This document shows positions 1 to 9,567 of a stretch of DNA of 64,000 nt, one piece after another. Below the pieces are notes generated by a model. The model was not told where the DNA came from. It ran no database searches and worked only from the letters and a program-made list of their open reading frames with translations. Each line of letters starts with the position of its first letter. Position 1 is the first letter of the stretch. The stretch spans positions 744,001 through 808,000 of the forward strand of contig NZ_KI391954.1 of NCBI RefSeq assembly GCF_000185725.2. The letters are read 5' to 3'. Both the position numbers and the translations under genes were made by a program. Origin of the DNA: Segniliparus rugosus ATCC BAA-974 (GTDB lineage Bacteria > Actinomycetota > Actinomycetes > Mycobacteriales > Mycobacteriaceae).

Positions 1-2
1 CG

Positions 3-266
3 CATCGGTACGGCAAACAGCTGGTCGGGCACCTTGGCCGCCGCCATGGCGGCGAATGGGACGCCGAGACGGGCGCGGGGTGGATCGACCTCGCCAACGG
101 GCGGGCGACCGTCGCAGCCGAAGGGGAGGCGCTGCGGCTGCGCGTCGCCGCCGAGAGCGACGAGGAGCTGGTCAGACTGGAGGACGTCGTCGGCGGCCAT
201 CTCGTCCGGTTCGGCGAGCGCGACGAACTCAGCGTGGCGTGGGAGCGCGACAGCGCGTCCCGGTGA
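3..266 (+). CDS. DUF2218 family protein (5' end outside window)
   Basis: The reading frame starting at base 3 is open to a TGA at 264-266 and encodes the last 87 residues of a protein whose start lies upstream of the window. The visible part has the DUF2218 layout: a conserved RHGGEWD segment near the beginning and a LVRLEDVVGGHLVRFGERDE-like C-terminal helix ending in a short strand. Family members are small (about 90-110 residues) actinobacterial proteins of unknown function, often found beside siderophore or iron genes. No partner gene is visible on this side. It stops 46 bp before the proA -10 element. Identification rests on motif memory only. Confidence 0.6.
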   Translation, partial: HRYGKQLVGHLGRRHGGEWDAETGAGWIDLANGRATVAAEGEALRLRVAAESDEELVRLEDVVGGHLVRFGERDELSVAWERDSASR

Positions 267-311
267 CCGCGGAGCGCGGAAGCGGTTATCAGAAACGTCA
301 TAACAAAGTGT

Positions 312-317
312 TACCGT
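312..317 (+). promoter_or_regulatory. -10 element of proA (leaderless)
   Basis: TACCGT ends 6 nt before the GTG start of proA at 324, so the transcript would begin at or next to the start codon. No Shine-Dalgarno sequence precedes the GTG. The same hexamer and spacing precede nadD. Confidence 0.5.
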
Positions 318-323
318 TGAAGA

Positions 324-1616
324 GTGACTGTCGTTCATCCCACCGTCGCCGCCTCTGACGAGGCCGTGGCCCACGAAGTGCGCGAGCTCGCCCGCCGCGC
401 CAAAGCCGCATCGCGCCGGCTCGCGCTCCTGTCCACCGCGCAGAAGAACGAGACGCTCCTCGCCGCAGCGGACAAGATTGCCGCAAGGGCGGAGGACATC
501 CTCGCGGCCAACGCTTTGGACGAGGAGGCGGGCACGGCCACCGGCATGGCCGAGAGCCTCAAGGACCGGCTGCGGCTGACCCCGGCCCGGATCGAGGGCG
601 TCGCCTCGGGGCTGCGCCAAGTCGCGGCCCTCCCGGACCCGGTGGGCGAAGTGGTGGACGGGCGGACGCTGCCCAACGGCCTGCAACTGCGCCAGGAACG
701 GGTGCCGCTCGGCGTCGTCGGCATCGTCTACGAGGCCCGCCCGAACGTCACAGTGGACGGGTTCGGGCTCGCCTTCAAATCCGGCAACGCGGTGCTGCTG
801 CGCGGCTCCGCCTCGGCGGCCCGCTCGAACGAGGTCCTTGTGGGCCTGGTGCGCGAGGCCCTGGCCGAACGAGGCCTGCCCGAGGACGCGGCGCAGCTCT
901 TGCCGAGCGCCAGCCACGCGAGCGTCGTCGCCCTCGCCCAGGCGCGCGGCCTGGTGGACGTGATCATCCCGCGCGGCGGGGCGGGGCTCATCAACGCCGT
1001 GGTCTCCCAGGCCACCGTGCCCGCCATCGAGACCGGCGTGGGCAACTGCCACATCTTCGTCCACGCAGGGGCCGACTTCGACCAGGCGATCACGATCCTG
1101 GTCAACGCCAAAACCCGCCGCCCGAGCGTCTGCAACACGGTCGAGACCGTGCTGGTGGACCGGGCGGTCGCCGATGTGGCGGCTCCGAAGATCCTCGCCG
1201 CGCTGCAGGACGCGGGGGTGACGGTGCACGGCGACGCCGGGGCGTTCCCCGGCCTTGGCCTGGTCCCCGCGACCGAGGCGGACTGGGCGCAGGAGTACCT
1301 GTCCCTCGACATCGCTTTCGCGGTGGTGGACGGGGTGGACGGCGCGGTCGCCCACATCGAGCAATGGGGCACCGGCCACACCGAGGCGATCGTCACGAAC
1401 GACCTCGCCGTCGCGCGCGAGTTCACCGCCAGGGTGGACGCGGCGGCGGTCCTGGTCAACGCCTCCACCGCGTTCACCGACGGCGAGCAGTTCGGGCTCG
1501 GCGCGGAGATCGGCATCTCCACTCAGAAGCTGCACGCCAGGGGCCCGATGGGGCTTTCGGCGCTCACCAGCACGAAATGGGTGGTCTGGGGCGATGGGCA
1601 GGTCCGGGGCGTATGA
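324..1616 (+). CDS. proA: gamma-glutamyl phosphate reductase
   Basis: ProA reduces L-glutamate 5-phosphate to glutamate 5-semialdehyde with NADPH, the second step of proline synthesis in the cytoplasm. The 430-residue product has the normal family length. It shows the aldehyde-dehydrogenase-like cofactor segment [22 protein letters not shown]-type near residues 140-160 and the catalytic cysteine in SVCNTVE at about residue 270. The GTG at 324 is chosen because it starts the conserved N-terminus and sits 6 nt after a -10 element. Its stop overlaps the next ATG (ATGA), so proA, the MoxR ATPase and the vWA gene form one unit, the same order as M. tuberculosis Rv2427c-Rv2425c. No proB is nearby. 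Confidence 0.95.
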   Translation: MTVVHPTVAASDEAVAHEVRELARRAKAASRRLALLSTAQKNETLLAAADKIAARAEDILAANALDEEAGTATGMAESLKDRLRLTPARIEGVASGLRQVAALPDPVGEVVDGRTLPNGLQLRQERVPLGVVGIVYEARPNVTVDGFGLAFKSGNAVLLRGSASAARSNEVLVGLVREALAERGLPEDAAQLLPSASHASVVALAQARGLVDVIIPRGGAGLINAVVSQATVPAIETGVGNCHIFVHAGADFDQAITILVNAKTRRPSVCNTVETVLVDRAVADVAAPKILAALQDAGVTVHGDAGAFPGLGLVPATEADWAQEYLSLDIAFAVVDGVDGAVAHIEQWGTGHTEAIVTNDLAVAREFTARVDAAAVLVNASTAFTDGEQFGLGAEIGISTQKLHARGPMGLSALTSTKWVVWGDGQVRGV

Positions 1617-2503
1617 CGGTTTCTCCTGATGTGAAGATCCAGCCGTTTTTCACGAGTGTCGCCGATGTGCGCGAGCGGCTCAAGAAGACCGGGTACCTTG
1701 CGAGCGACGCGGTCGCCACTGCCGTCTTCCTCGCCGACCAGCTCGGCAAGCCGCTCTTGGTGGAGGGCCCTGCGGGAGTCGGCAAGACCGAGCTTGCGAA
1801 AGCCGTCGCGCAGGCGGCGGCGGCGCGGTTCGTGCGGCTGCAGTGCTACGAGGGCGTGGACGAGTCCAGAGTGCTCTACGAGTGGAACTACGCCATGCAG
1901 ATCCTGCGGGTGCAGACCGGCAAAGAGCAGGGATGGTCCGAGACCAAGAGCGACATCTTCACCGAGGAGTTCCTCTTGGAGCGCCCGCTGCTGACCGCGA
2001 TCCGCCAGACCGGGCCGACGGCGCTGCTCATCGACGAGATCGACAAGGCGGACGTCGAGGTCGAGGGGCTGCTCCTCGAAGTGCTCTCCGACTTCGCCAT
2101 CACGATCCCGGAGCTCGGCCAGATCGAATCGGTCCGCCGTCCCTTCACCCTGCTGACCTCGAACGCGAGCCGGGAGCTTTCCGAAGCGCTCAAGCGCCGC
2201 TGCCTCTTTTTGCACATCGACTTCCCCGACCCGCACCTGGAGCGGGAGATCCTGGCCGAGCGGGTGCCGCAGCTGCGCCCCGCGATGGCCGAGCAGCTGA
2301 TCCGCGTGGTCGGCGTGCTGCGCGGGCTGAGCCTGAAGAAGCCGCCGTCGGTGGCCGAGAGCATCGACTGGGCGCGGACCCTCATCGCGTTGGGGCAGGG
2401 CGATGGCTCCAAGCTGTCCGACAAGACGATCGAGCAGACCCTCGGCGCGGTGCTCAAGCACCGAGGCGACCACGACCTCGCCCGGCAAGAGCTGAAGCTG
2501 TAG
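1613..2503 (+). CDS. MoxR-type AAA+ ATPase
   Basis: A 296-residue AAA+ ATPase of the MoxR branch, thought to act as a chaperone that remodels or activates partner enzymes together with vWA proteins. Walker A is GPAGVGKTE (about residues 46-54) and Walker B is LLIDEIDK (about 140). The sensor region [17 protein letters not shown] follows, as in MoxR/CbbQ/CoxD proteins. The ATG at 1613 overlaps the proA stop, and an upstream in-frame extension inside proA is ignored. The vWA gene starts 2 bp after its stop, giving the classical ATPase plus vWA pair. The target protein is not evident from the neighbours. Confidence 0.88.
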   Translation: MTVSPDVKIQPFFTSVADVRERLKKTGYLASDAVATAVFLADQLGKPLLVEGPAGVGKTELAKAVAQAAAARFVRLQCYEGVDESRVLYEWNYAMQILRVQTGKEQGWSETKSDIFTEEFLLERPLLTAIRQTGPTALLIDEIDKADVEVEGLLLEVLSDFAITIPELGQIESVRRPFTLLTSNASRELSEALKRRCLFLHIDFPDPHLEREILAERVPQLRPAMAEQLIRVVGVLRGLSLKKPPSVAESIDWARTLIALGQGDGSKLSDKTIEQTLGAVLKHRGDHDLARQELKL

Positions 2504-2505
2504 CC

Positions 2506-4128
2506 ATGTCCCCGCGCTTGCCCCCCATGGGAAACTTCGGCGGTTTCCGCCTTCTCGGCGATGTCGCGGGCAAAGACCAAGGTTTTCCATGGGGCCCGCG
2601 CTTTCGGCTCCCCAAGATCCCCGCGCTGCGCAAGGCCGCGGAGCGCCAGCTCGAAAAGCTCTCCGCGGCCGAGCGGCAGAGCGAGCGGCCGTCCAAGGAG
2701 CAGCCGCCGGAGCCGCCTCGGCCTTCGCCGCTGGACGGGGTCAGCGAGCGGATGATGAGCCTGGTCGAGGCGCTTCGGGACGCGGAGGTCGGGGTGAGCC
2801 CCTCCCAGGTCATCGACGCGGGCCAGGCCATGTCCGTGATCGATCTTTTGGACCGAGGGCAGTTGCGCGAGGCGCTCGCGGCCACGCTCCTGCGGCGCCC
2901 GGAGCACCGACGGATCTTCGACGCGCTCTTCGAGCTGTGGTTCCCCGAACGGGCGGGCCAGGGCGAAGCGGCGGAAGAGGAGGCCGAACTCCCGTTGGAC
3001 GCGGCGGGGGAACTCGACCAGGAAGCGCTGAACGACATGCTCGCCGAGCTCATGGCGGACGACTCGCCCCAGGCCCGTCGGCGGCTGGAGCGCATGGTGG
3101 CCTCGATCGTGGACCGCTTGGGGCGCTACCAGTCCTCGCGGGGCGATTCCTTTTCGGCATACCAGGCCACCCGCCGCCTCCAGCTCGACGGTCTGGTCGA
3201 ACGCCTCGTCCACGGCCTGCTCGCCGGATCCCCGGACCCCGACGAGAGCGGGCTGCGCATCGCCCAGGCGGACGCCCGCCAGCGGGTGGCCCGGCTCGAA
3301 GACGAGATCCGGCAGGAGACCAGCCGCAGAGTCGCGCAGATCCAGGGCCGCCAGCGGGTCGCGGAATACTCCGTCCGCCCGCCGCTTTCCATCCTCAACG
3401 TCCAGCAGGCCACGAACGCCGAGCTCATGATGATGCGCCGGGAGATCGTCACCCTCGCGCGGCTGCTCGCGAACCGGCTCTCCCAGCCGAGGCGGGCTGG
3501 AGCCGGGCAGCGTATCGACTTGCGCAAGACCCTGCACCGCGCGCACGCCACGGCGGGGGTGCCGGTGAAGCTCGTGCAGAAAAAGCCCCGGCCCAAACGT
3601 CCGGACCTGGTGGTCCTCTGCGACGTCTCCGGTTCGGTCGCCGCGTTCAGCCAGTTCACCCTGCTCCTGGTCCACGCCTTGCGCGAGCGGTTCTCCCGGG
3701 TGCGCGCTTTCGCCTTCGTGGACCGGATGGACGAGATCACGCACTTGTTCGTGGAATCCGCCGACCTCGCCGAGATGATCAAGCGCGCGCTCACCGAGGC
3801 GGACGTGTCCGGGCCGATGGGGCATTCGGACTACGGCAAGGCGTTCGGCCTCTTCGTCGAGCGGTTCGAAGACGCGCTCACCCGCAACACCTCGCTGCTC
3901 ATCCTCGGCGACGGGCGGACGAACTACCTCGACCCGAATCTGGACGCGTTGCGCGAGATCACGGGCAAAGTGAAGCATGCGCACTGGCTGAACCCGGAGT
4001 CGGAACAGGGCTGGGGGAGCGGCGACTCCGCCGCCGACCGGTACCAGAGCGTCATGCCGATGCACGAGTGCCGCAATGGACGCCAGCTTGCGGAGTTCAT
4101 CGGAAAGCTGCTGCTCGCCAACAAGTGA
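2506..4128 (+). CDS. vWA domain protein, CoxE-like partner of MoxR
   Basis: A 540-residue protein. The first two thirds are charged and helical (DUF-type region with many Arg/Glu). The last third is a von Willebrand A domain with the MIDAS motif DVSGS near residue 370 and a downstream GDGRTNY segment that should complete the metal site. Such CoxE-like proteins work with the adjacent MoxR ATPase as a metal-ion-dependent remodelling pair. The ATG at 2506 is chosen because it follows the ATPase stop by 2 bp and begins the conserved N-terminus. The longer open frame upstream lies inside the ATPase gene. A strong hairpin terminator follows at 4203. Confidence 0.85.
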   Translation: MSPRLPPMGNFGGFRLLGDVAGKDQGFPWGPRFRLPKIPALRKAAERQLEKLSAAERQSERPSKEQPPEPPRPSPLDGVSERMMSLVEALRDAEVGVSPSQVIDAGQAMSVIDLLDRGQLREALAATLLRRPEHRRIFDALFELWFPERAGQGEAAEEEAELPLDAAGELDQEALNDMLAELMADDSPQARRRLERMVASIVDRLGRYQSSRGDSFSAYQATRRLQLDGLVERLVHGLLAGSPDPDESGLRIAQADARQRVARLEDEIRQETSRRVAQIQGRQRVAEYSVRPPLSILNVQQATNAELMMMRREIVTLARLLANRLSQPRRAGAGQRIDLRKTLHRAHATAGVPVKLVQKKPRPKRPDLVVLCDVSGSVAAFSQFTLLLVHALRERFSRVRAFAFVDRMDEITHLFVESADLAEMIKRALTEADVSGPMGHSDYGKAFGLFVERFEDALTRNTSLLILGDGRTNYLDPNLDALREITGKVKHAHWLNPESEQGWGSGDSAADRYQSVMPMHECRNGRQLAEFIGKLLLANK

Positions 4129-4202
4129 GCCGGGTTTTCTCGTGTGGTGGAGCGGCTGCGCGGAGATGAACGGGGAACAGGGCATCGGACAGAACAAGTG
4201 AG

Positions 4203-4250
4203 GACAGCCCAGGCGGCGAGCCGTCGAAATGCCGCCTGGGCTGTCTTTCT
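4203..4250 (+). terminator. Rho-independent terminator after moxR-vWA
   Basis: A perfect 15-bp inverted repeat (4203-4217 with 4231-4245) encloses a 13-nt loop and is followed by TTTCT. It lies between the vWA gene and the convergent methyltransferase. The T-rich side supports termination of the + strand transcript. Confidence 0.8.
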
Positions 4251-4265
4251 CGCCGTGCGGTCGCG

Positions 4266-5011
<746 letters not shown>

Positions 5012-5018
5012 TCTCATT

Positions 5019-5037
5019 GTGTCAATGACGTTGACAC
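5019..5037. promoter_or_regulatory. palindrome, candidate TetR-type operator/promoter
   Basis: GTGTCAA-TGACG-TTGACAC is a 7-bp inverted repeat with a 5-bp spacer. It contains TTGACA -35-like hexamers on both strands and lies between the methyltransferase and soxR. Spacing and symmetry fit a dimeric repressor site. No TetR gene is adjacent, so the regulator is unknown. Confidence 0.45.
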
Positions 5038-5090
5038 GATCGACTGTACGTCGGATTGGCGGCCCCGTTCATGAAAAGTGGCGCAAATCA

Positions 5091-5552
5091 CTACAAATCG
5101 GCGGAGGGGTCCGTCAAACGCCTCGGGCCGGGACCCTGCGCCGCCAGCTCGTCCCCCCAGTTCAGCGTCGCGCAGCTCTTGAGCGACAAACAGCCGCAGC
5201 CGATGCATCCGGTGAGCTGCGCCTGCATCTGCTCCAAGGCACTCCGACGGGCTTCGAGCTTGCTGTGCCACCGTGTCGCGATCTTGCGCCAGTCGGCGCG
5301 GGTGGGGCTGCGATCCTCGGGCAGTCCCTCGAACACCTCGGCCACCTCGGCGAGCGGGATGCCGAACCTGCCCGCGACCAGGATGATCGAGACCCGGCGC
5401 AGGGCGTGCCGGGGGAATCGGCGTTGGTTGCCCGCCGTGCGGGTCGACCGGATCAGGCCGAGCGATTCGTAGTACCGCAGGGCGGAGACGGCGGCCCCGG
5501 TGCGCTCGGCGACCTCGCCGATGGTGAGCGGTTGGTTTTTGACAGACGGCAT
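5091..5552 (-). CDS. soxR: redox-sensitive MerR-family activator SoxR
   Basis: SoxR senses redox-active compounds by oxidation of a [2Fe-2S] cluster and then activates a MerR-type promoter. The 153-residue product has the MerR helix-turn-helix (TIGEVAERTG, ALRYYESLGLI), a dimerisation helix, and the cluster ligands C116, C119, C121 and C127 in the pattern CxxCxCxxxxxC. The ATG at 5552 is preferred over one nine codons upstream because GAGGAGG lies about 8 nt before it. The gene is divergent from an MFS pump, and a near-perfect SoxR box lies between them, so the pump is the expected target. Confidence 0.93.
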   Translation of the reverse strand: MPSVKNQPLTIGEVAERTGAAVSALRYYESLGLIRSTRTAGNQRRFPRHALRRVSIILVAGRFGIPLAEVAEVFEGLPEDRSPTRADWRKIATRWHSKLEARRSALEQMQAQLTGCIGCGCLSLKSCATLNWGDELAAQGPGPRRLTDPSADL

Positions 5553-5595
5553 GCTCCGCCCTCCTCGTGGAAATCGCATCGGCGCAGAAATCCGT

Positions 5596-5626
5596 TTGAC
5601 CTCAAGCGCGCTTGAGCAATTAGGCT
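5596..5626 (+). promoter_or_regulatory. SoxR-controlled promoter and SoxR box
   Basis: A -35 TTGACC (5596-5601) and a -10 TAGGCT (5621-5626) are separated by 19 bp, the overlong spacer typical of MerR-family promoters. The spacer holds the palindrome CTCAAGCGCGCTTGAG (5601-5616), which differs from the E. coli SoxR site essentially only in its central bases. The MFS ATG follows the -10 by 6 nt, so the mRNA should be leaderless. Confidence 0.85.
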
Positions 5627-5632
5627 AAACCC

Positions 5633-7075
5633 ATGTCTTCGACCGAACCACGCGCGGGGGAAAAGCGGCTTTCGGCGGATCAAAGAGGCTCTTGGCGCGA
5701 GCTGCTCGGCCGCGAGCAGGCCCCGACGGCGTTCGTCCTCGCGGCGGGAGTCGGGCTCTACGCCGTCAACGCCTATTTGACCGCGAGCCTGCTGCCCACA
5801 GCGGTCGCCGAAATCGGCGGGGAGCGGTACTACGCGTGGACCGCGACCGCGTTTCTGATCAGCTCGGTCCTCTCCGTGACGTCGGTCGGGGCGCTCGCGG
5901 GCGCGTGGGGTCCGAGGAATTCGTACGTGGTGGCGCTGGCGCTCTTCGGGCTCGGGACGCTCGTCTGCGCCGCGAGCGGCGGCATGCCGGAGATGCTGTT
6001 CGGGCGGGCGGTCCAAGGGCTCGGCGGCGGCATGCTGTCCGGGCTCGGCTACGCCACGATCAACTCGGCCCTGCCCGAACGGCTCTGGGCGTACGCTTCC
6101 GGGCTGGTGTCGGCCATGTGGGGGGTCGGCACGTTCCTCGGCCCCGCTGCGGGCGGGCTGTTCGCCCAGGCGCACGCCTGGCGCGCGGCGTTCCTCGCGC
6201 TGCTCGCCGTGACCGGGTGCGTCGCTGCCGCCGTGCCGTTCGCGTTCCGCGAGCGCCATCGCATGGGCAGGCCGCGAGGATTGCCGTCGCCGCTGTCGCT
6301 GGCGGCGCTCACGGGGGCCTCGCTCGCCGCCAGCGTCGCGAGCGCGGCTTCGAGCCTGCTCGGCCTCGGCCTCGCGCTCGCCTCGGCGGCGGCGCTGTTC
6401 GCCGGTTTCTTCTGGGCCGACTCGCGGGCGGCGCACGGAGTCTTCCCGCCGACCGCGTACGCGCGCGGGGCCAAGCTGCCATGGATTTATCTCGCCATCG
6501 GCATGCTCACCGCCGCGACGTCGGTCGAAATCTTCATCCCGCTCTTCGGACAGCGCCTCGGCGGCTTCTCGCCGCTCGCGGCGGGGTTCCTTGGCGCGTT
6601 GTTCGCGGTCGGCTGGACGCTCGGCGAGTTCCCCAGCGTCTCAGCGAGCAGCGAGCGGCTCGTGCGGACGATGCTCGTCGCGGGTCCGCTCGCGGCGGCC
6701 TGCGCGCTCGCCGTCGCGGGTTCGCTCGACCTGTCGTCGGCGCGCCTGTGGTTCGGGCTCGCGGTGCTCGCCGCCGGGGTCGGCGTGGGGGTCGCGTGGC
6801 CGCATTTGGCCGTGCTGGCGATGCGGTCGGTGGAGAACCCCGTCGAAGGGGCCAGGGCGGCGGCGGGCATTTCGGTCGCGCAGCTCGTCGCAGGCTCCTT
6901 CGGGGCGGCGTTCGCCGGATTGCTCGTCAACCTCGCCGGGCCTGGGTACGAGTCCTCAGCCCGCGCCCTCTTCTTCGGGATGGCCCCGGCCGGGTTGGTC
7001 GGCTTCTTCGCGGTCTGGCGCGCCTTGCGCCGGTCGACCCGGTCCGCGCGGGCGGATCCGGCCGCCGAACTCTGA
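5633..7075 (+). CDS. MFS efflux transporter, SoxR-regulated
   Basis: A 480-residue major facilitator superfamily protein of the drug:H+ antiporter type, with about 12-14 hydrophobic segments starting at TAFVLAAGVGLYAVNAY. Early motifs such as LLPTAVAEIGGERYYAWTAT and the GRAVQGLGGGMLSGL segment resemble the 14-TM multidrug exporters. Expression should be switched on by SoxR from the operator at 5601-5616. A pump for redox-active compounds (phenazine- or quinone-like) is therefore the likely role, by inference from context. The nadD promoter overlaps its stop codon. Confidence 0.85.
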   Translation: MSSTEPRAGEKRLSADQRGSWRELLGREQAPTAFVLAAGVGLYAVNAYLTASLLPTAVAEIGGERYYAWTATAFLISSVLSVTSVGALAGAWGPRNSYVVALALFGLGTLVCAASGGMPEMLFGRAVQGLGGGMLSGLGYATINSALPERLWAYASGLVSAMWGVGTFLGPAAGGLFAQAHAWRAAFLALLAVTGCVAAAVPFAFRERHRMGRPRGLPSPLSLAALTGASLAASVASAASSLLGLGLALASAAALFAGFFWADSRAAHGVFPPTAYARGAKLPWIYLAIGMLTAATSVEIFIPLFGQRLGGFSPLAAGFLGALFAVGWTLGEFPSVSASSERLVRTMLVAGPLAAACALAVAGSLDLSSARLWFGLAVLAAGVGVGVAWPHLAVLAMRSVENPVEGARAAAGISVAQLVAGSFGAAFAGLLVNLAGPGYESSARALFFGMAPAGLVGFFAVWRALRRSTRSARADPAAEL

Positions 7076-7081
7076 TACCGT
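7076..7081 (+). promoter_or_regulatory. -10 element of nadD (leaderless)
   Basis: TACCGT immediately follows the TGA of the MFS gene and ends 6 nt before the nadD ATG at 7088. This indicates a separate leaderless transcript for the nadD operon rather than read-through. Confidence 0.5.
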
Positions 7082-7087
7082 TGCGCA

Positions 7088-7768
7088 ATGCCCTCGAAGT
7101 CCGAGCCGAACCGCGCGCTGCGGCTGGGCGTGATGGGCGGAACGTTCGACCCGATCCACCACGGGCACCTGGTCGCGGCGAGCGAAGTGGCGAACCTGTT
7201 CGGCTTCGACGAGGTGCTGTTCGTGCCGAGCGGCAGACCGTGGCAGAAAACGACGGGAAGCTCTTTTCCTTCTGAGTCCGGCGGGCGGGAAGTCACCGAG
7301 GCGGAGCACCGCTATCTCATGGCGGTGATCGCCACCGCCGCCAACCCGCGCTTCTCTGTGAGCAGGGTGGACATCGACCGCCCAGGAGACACCTACACCA
7401 TCGACACCCTCCGCGATTTGCGCCGCCGCCACCCGCAGGCCGAGCTGTTCTTCATCACCGGGGCGGACGCGCTGGCGAACATCTTGACCTGGCAGCGCTG
7501 GGAGGAGCTGTTCGAGCTCGCGAAGTTCGTCGGAGTGTCCCGGCCCGGCTATGAGCTGTCGTTGGACGCGTTCGGCGACCGGCTCGCCCAATTGCCGGAG
7601 GGGTCGGTGACGCTGGTGGAGGTGCCCGCGCTCGCGATCTCCTCGACGGACTGCAGGCAGCGGGCGCGGGACGGGCGCCCGATCTGGTACCTCGTCCCCG
7701 ACGGAGTGGTCCAATACATCGGCAAGCATCAGCTGTACCGAGCGCGAGAGAGTAAGGATAAGAAATGA
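7088..7768 (+). CDS. nadD: nicotinate-mononucleotide adenylyltransferase
   Basis: NadD joins nicotinate mononucleotide with ATP to give deamido-NAD, in NAD synthesis. The 226-residue protein shows [11 protein letters not shown] near residues 16-26 (nucleotidyltransferase HxGH motif) and the ISSTDCRQR motif near residue 195. The ATG at 7088 is supported by the -10 at 7076. A shorter start at MGGTFDP is possible but would remove the first strand. Its last codons overlap rsfS (ATGA). The order nadD-rsfS-gpgP-octT-degV is that of Rv2421c-Rv2417c. Confidence 0.95.
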   Translation: MPSKSEPNRALRLGVMGGTFDPIHHGHLVAASEVANLFGFDEVLFVPSGRPWQKTTGSSFPSESGGREVTEAEHRYLMAVIATAANPRFSVSRVDIDRPGDTYTIDTLRDLRRRHPQAELFFITGADALANILTWQRWEELFELAKFVGVSRPGYELSLDAFGDRLAQLPEGSVTLVEVPALAISSTDCRQRARDGRPIWYLVPDGVVQYIGKHQLYRARESKDKK

Positions 7769-8169
7769 CGGCTACCCCCGAAGCGGTCGACCTCGCGAGG
7801 ATCGCGGCCGCCGCGGCAGAGGACAAGCTCGCGAGCGACGTGGTGATCATCGACGTCTCCGAGCGGCTGGCGATCACGGATTGCTTCGTCATCGCGTCGG
7901 CCCCCAACGAGCGGCATGTGAACGCCATCGTCGAAGCCGTCGACGAGGCGGTGCGCCGCGCGGGCCACAAGGTGGTCCGCCGCGAGGGCGAGCGCTCGGG
8001 CCGGTGGGCGCTGCTCGACGCGGTCGACGTCGTGGTGCACGTGCAGCACCGGGACGAGCGCGAGTTCTACAGCCTCGACCGGTTGTGGAAGGACTGCCCG
8101 AAGGTCGAGTTCGCCAGCCAGGCTCCGCCAAGCCCGGCCCTGGACGGCTTGGGGGACGAGGACGCATGA
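7765..8169 (+). CDS. rsfS: ribosomal silencing factor RsfS (Iojap family)
   Basis: RsfS binds ribosomal protein L14 on the 50S subunit and blocks joining with 30S when nutrients are limited. The 134-residue product matches the family length and carries the hallmark [20 protein letters not shown] region near residues 25-45 and [15 protein letters not shown] near 88-102. It overlaps nadD and gpgP by 4 bp on each side, so translation is coupled. Confidence 0.94.
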   Translation: MTATPEAVDLARIAAAAAEDKLASDVVIIDVSERLAITDCFVIASAPNERHVNAIVEAVDEAVRRAGHKVVRREGERSGRWALLDAVDVVVHVQHRDEREFYSLDRLWKDCPKVEFASQAPPSPALDGLGDEDA

Positions 8170-8828
8170 GCGCTCGAACGTTGGTCTTGCTCCGCCACGG
8201 CCAGACGGATTTCAACTTCAGCGGGCGTATGCAAGGGCATCTGGACCCGGAGCTGAACGCCACCGGCCGGGCGCAGGCGGCGCGGTCCGCGCAGGAGCTC
8301 GCGAAACGAGATCCGTCGCTCATCGTCACCTCCGACCTGGTCCGCGCGCGTCAGACGGCGCAGGCGCTGGCCGAGGCCAGCGGAGCCGAGCTGCGCGTGG
8401 ACACCCGGCTGCGGGAGACAGATCTCGGCCAATGGGAGGGGCGCACCCCGGAGGAGGTCGAGCAGACCCACCCCGGCGCGGTGGCGGTGTGGCGGGCGGA
8501 CCCGACGTTCGCGCCGCCTGACGGCGAAACCCGAGTGCAAGTGGGGGCGCGCGCGGTGGCTTTGGTGGACGAGCTGCGAGAGCGCTTTTCGGCTTGGGAG
8601 GCCGAGCCGGAGCGCCCGGTCGTGTTCGTCGCCCACGCCGGAGTGATCGCCGGGCTCACCGCGGCGCTCCTCGAATTGCCGCTGCCCGAGTGGATGCAGG
8701 TGCGCGGCTTGGACAACGGGGCATGGCACGAGCTGCGCCACGTCCCGGCGGAGCGGCAGTGGCTCCGCGTCGCGGCCAATCAGTCCCCCTCGGACGACCG
8801 GCGTCCTTCGTCAGTCGGCGATGCCTGA
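8166..8828 (+). CDS. gpgP: histidine phosphatase, glucosyl-3-phosphoglycerate phosphatase
   Basis: A 220-residue member of the phosphoglycerate mutase-like superfamily. The phosphohistidine motif LLRHGQTDFN lies near residues 8-17, the second catalytic His is in VFVAHAGVI near residue 157, and LRETDLGQWEGR supplies the acidic residue. By synteny it corresponds to M. tuberculosis Rv2419c (GpgP), which dephosphorylates glucosyl-3-phosphoglycerate at the start of methylglucose lipopolysaccharide synthesis. Motif content alone would only support a generic phosphatase. The octT gene overlaps its 3' end by 8 bp, consistent with a shared pathway. Confidence 0.85.
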   Translation: MSARTLVLLRHGQTDFNFSGRMQGHLDPELNATGRAQAARSAQELAKRDPSLIVTSDLVRARQTAQALAEASGAELRVDTRLRETDLGQWEGRTPEEVEQTHPGAVAVWRADPTFAPPDGETRVQVGARAVALVDELRERFSAWEAEPERPVVFVAHAGVIAGLTAALLELPLPEWMQVRGLDNGAWHELRHVPAERQWLRVAANQSPSDDRRPSSVGDA

Positions 8829-9567
8829 GCCGACGCGGACGCTGCTCGTCCTCGCCGACTCGTTGGCGTACTTCGGCCCGAACGGCGGGCTGCCCGCCGA
8901 CGATCCGCGCATCTGGCCGAATCTCGTGGCCGCCGAGCTCGGATGGACGCTCGAACTGGTCGCGCAGATCGGCTGGACCAGCCGAGAGGCGTATTGGGCG
9001 CTGATCAAAGACCCTCGCGCGTGGGCCGCGCTGCCCAAGGCGGGCGCGTTGGTGATCGCCGTGTGCGGCATGGACACGCTGCCGTCGCCGCTGCCCACCG
9101 CCGTGCGCGAGACCATCCGCTATATCCGGCCGCCGCAGCTGCGCCGCCGCGTGCGCGAGGCGTACCAGTGGGCGCAGCCGAGGCTCGCGCCCCTCGGCTG
9201 GCCCATCGCCCTGCCCGCCAGGCTCACCGTCGAGTACCAGGAGGAGATCCGCTCCTCGGTCGCGGCATTGCGCCCAGATCTGCCGGTGGTCGCGACGCTG
9301 CCCTCCGTGCATTGCGCGCCGAGCTACGCCAAGGTGCATCGGGGGCGCCGCAAAACCGCCGCCGCGCTCTCGACGTGGGCGGGCAGGAACCGGCTCCCCG
9401 TGGTGGACCTCAAAGCCGCGGTCGAAGAGCATGTGCTCGCCGGGCGGGGCAACCCGGACGGGATCCACTGGGGCTTTGAAGGGCACGAGCGCGTGGCCGC
9501 CGCGATGTTGCGCGAGCTTCGGCAGGTGGCGGAGCCGTCCGCCGATCCGACAGGAGGAAGGCAGTGA
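8821..9567 (+). CDS. octT: SGNH-type octanoyltransferase of the MGLP pathway (OctT)
   Basis: A 248-residue SGNH-hydrolase-fold protein. The nucleophile block is VLADSLAYFG near residues 10-19, and the catalytic Asp/His block is NPDGIHWGFEGH near residues 217-228. In M. tuberculosis the equivalent Rv2418c transfers octanoate to diglucosylglycerate early in methylglucose lipopolysaccharide synthesis. Here the gene sits in the same position between gpgP and degV. Overlaps of 8 bp with gpgP and 4 bp with degV place it within the nadD operon. The catalytic activity is inferred from synteny and the conserved SGNH blocks. Confidence 0.82.
   Translation: MPEPTRTLLVLADSLAYFGPNGGLPADDPRIWPNLVAAELGWTLELVAQIGWTSREAYWALIKDPRAWAALPKAGALVIAVCGMDTLPSPLPTAVRETIRYIRPPQLRRRVREAYQWAQPRLAPLGWPIALPARLTVEYQEEIRSSVAALRPDLPVVATLPSVHCAPSYAKVHRGRRKTAAALSTWAGRNRLPVVDLKAAVEEHVLAGRGNPDGIHWGFEGHERVAAAMLRELRQVAEPSADPTGGRQ

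Noticed and set aside
1888-4197. A 769-codon minus-strand open frame
   Set aside because: It lies entirely antisense to the MoxR and vWA genes, which have intact catalytic motifs.
5031-5060. A plus-strand promoter starting with TTGACA at 5031
   Set aside because: No acceptable -10 follows at 16-19 bp, and there is no plus-strand gene before 5633.
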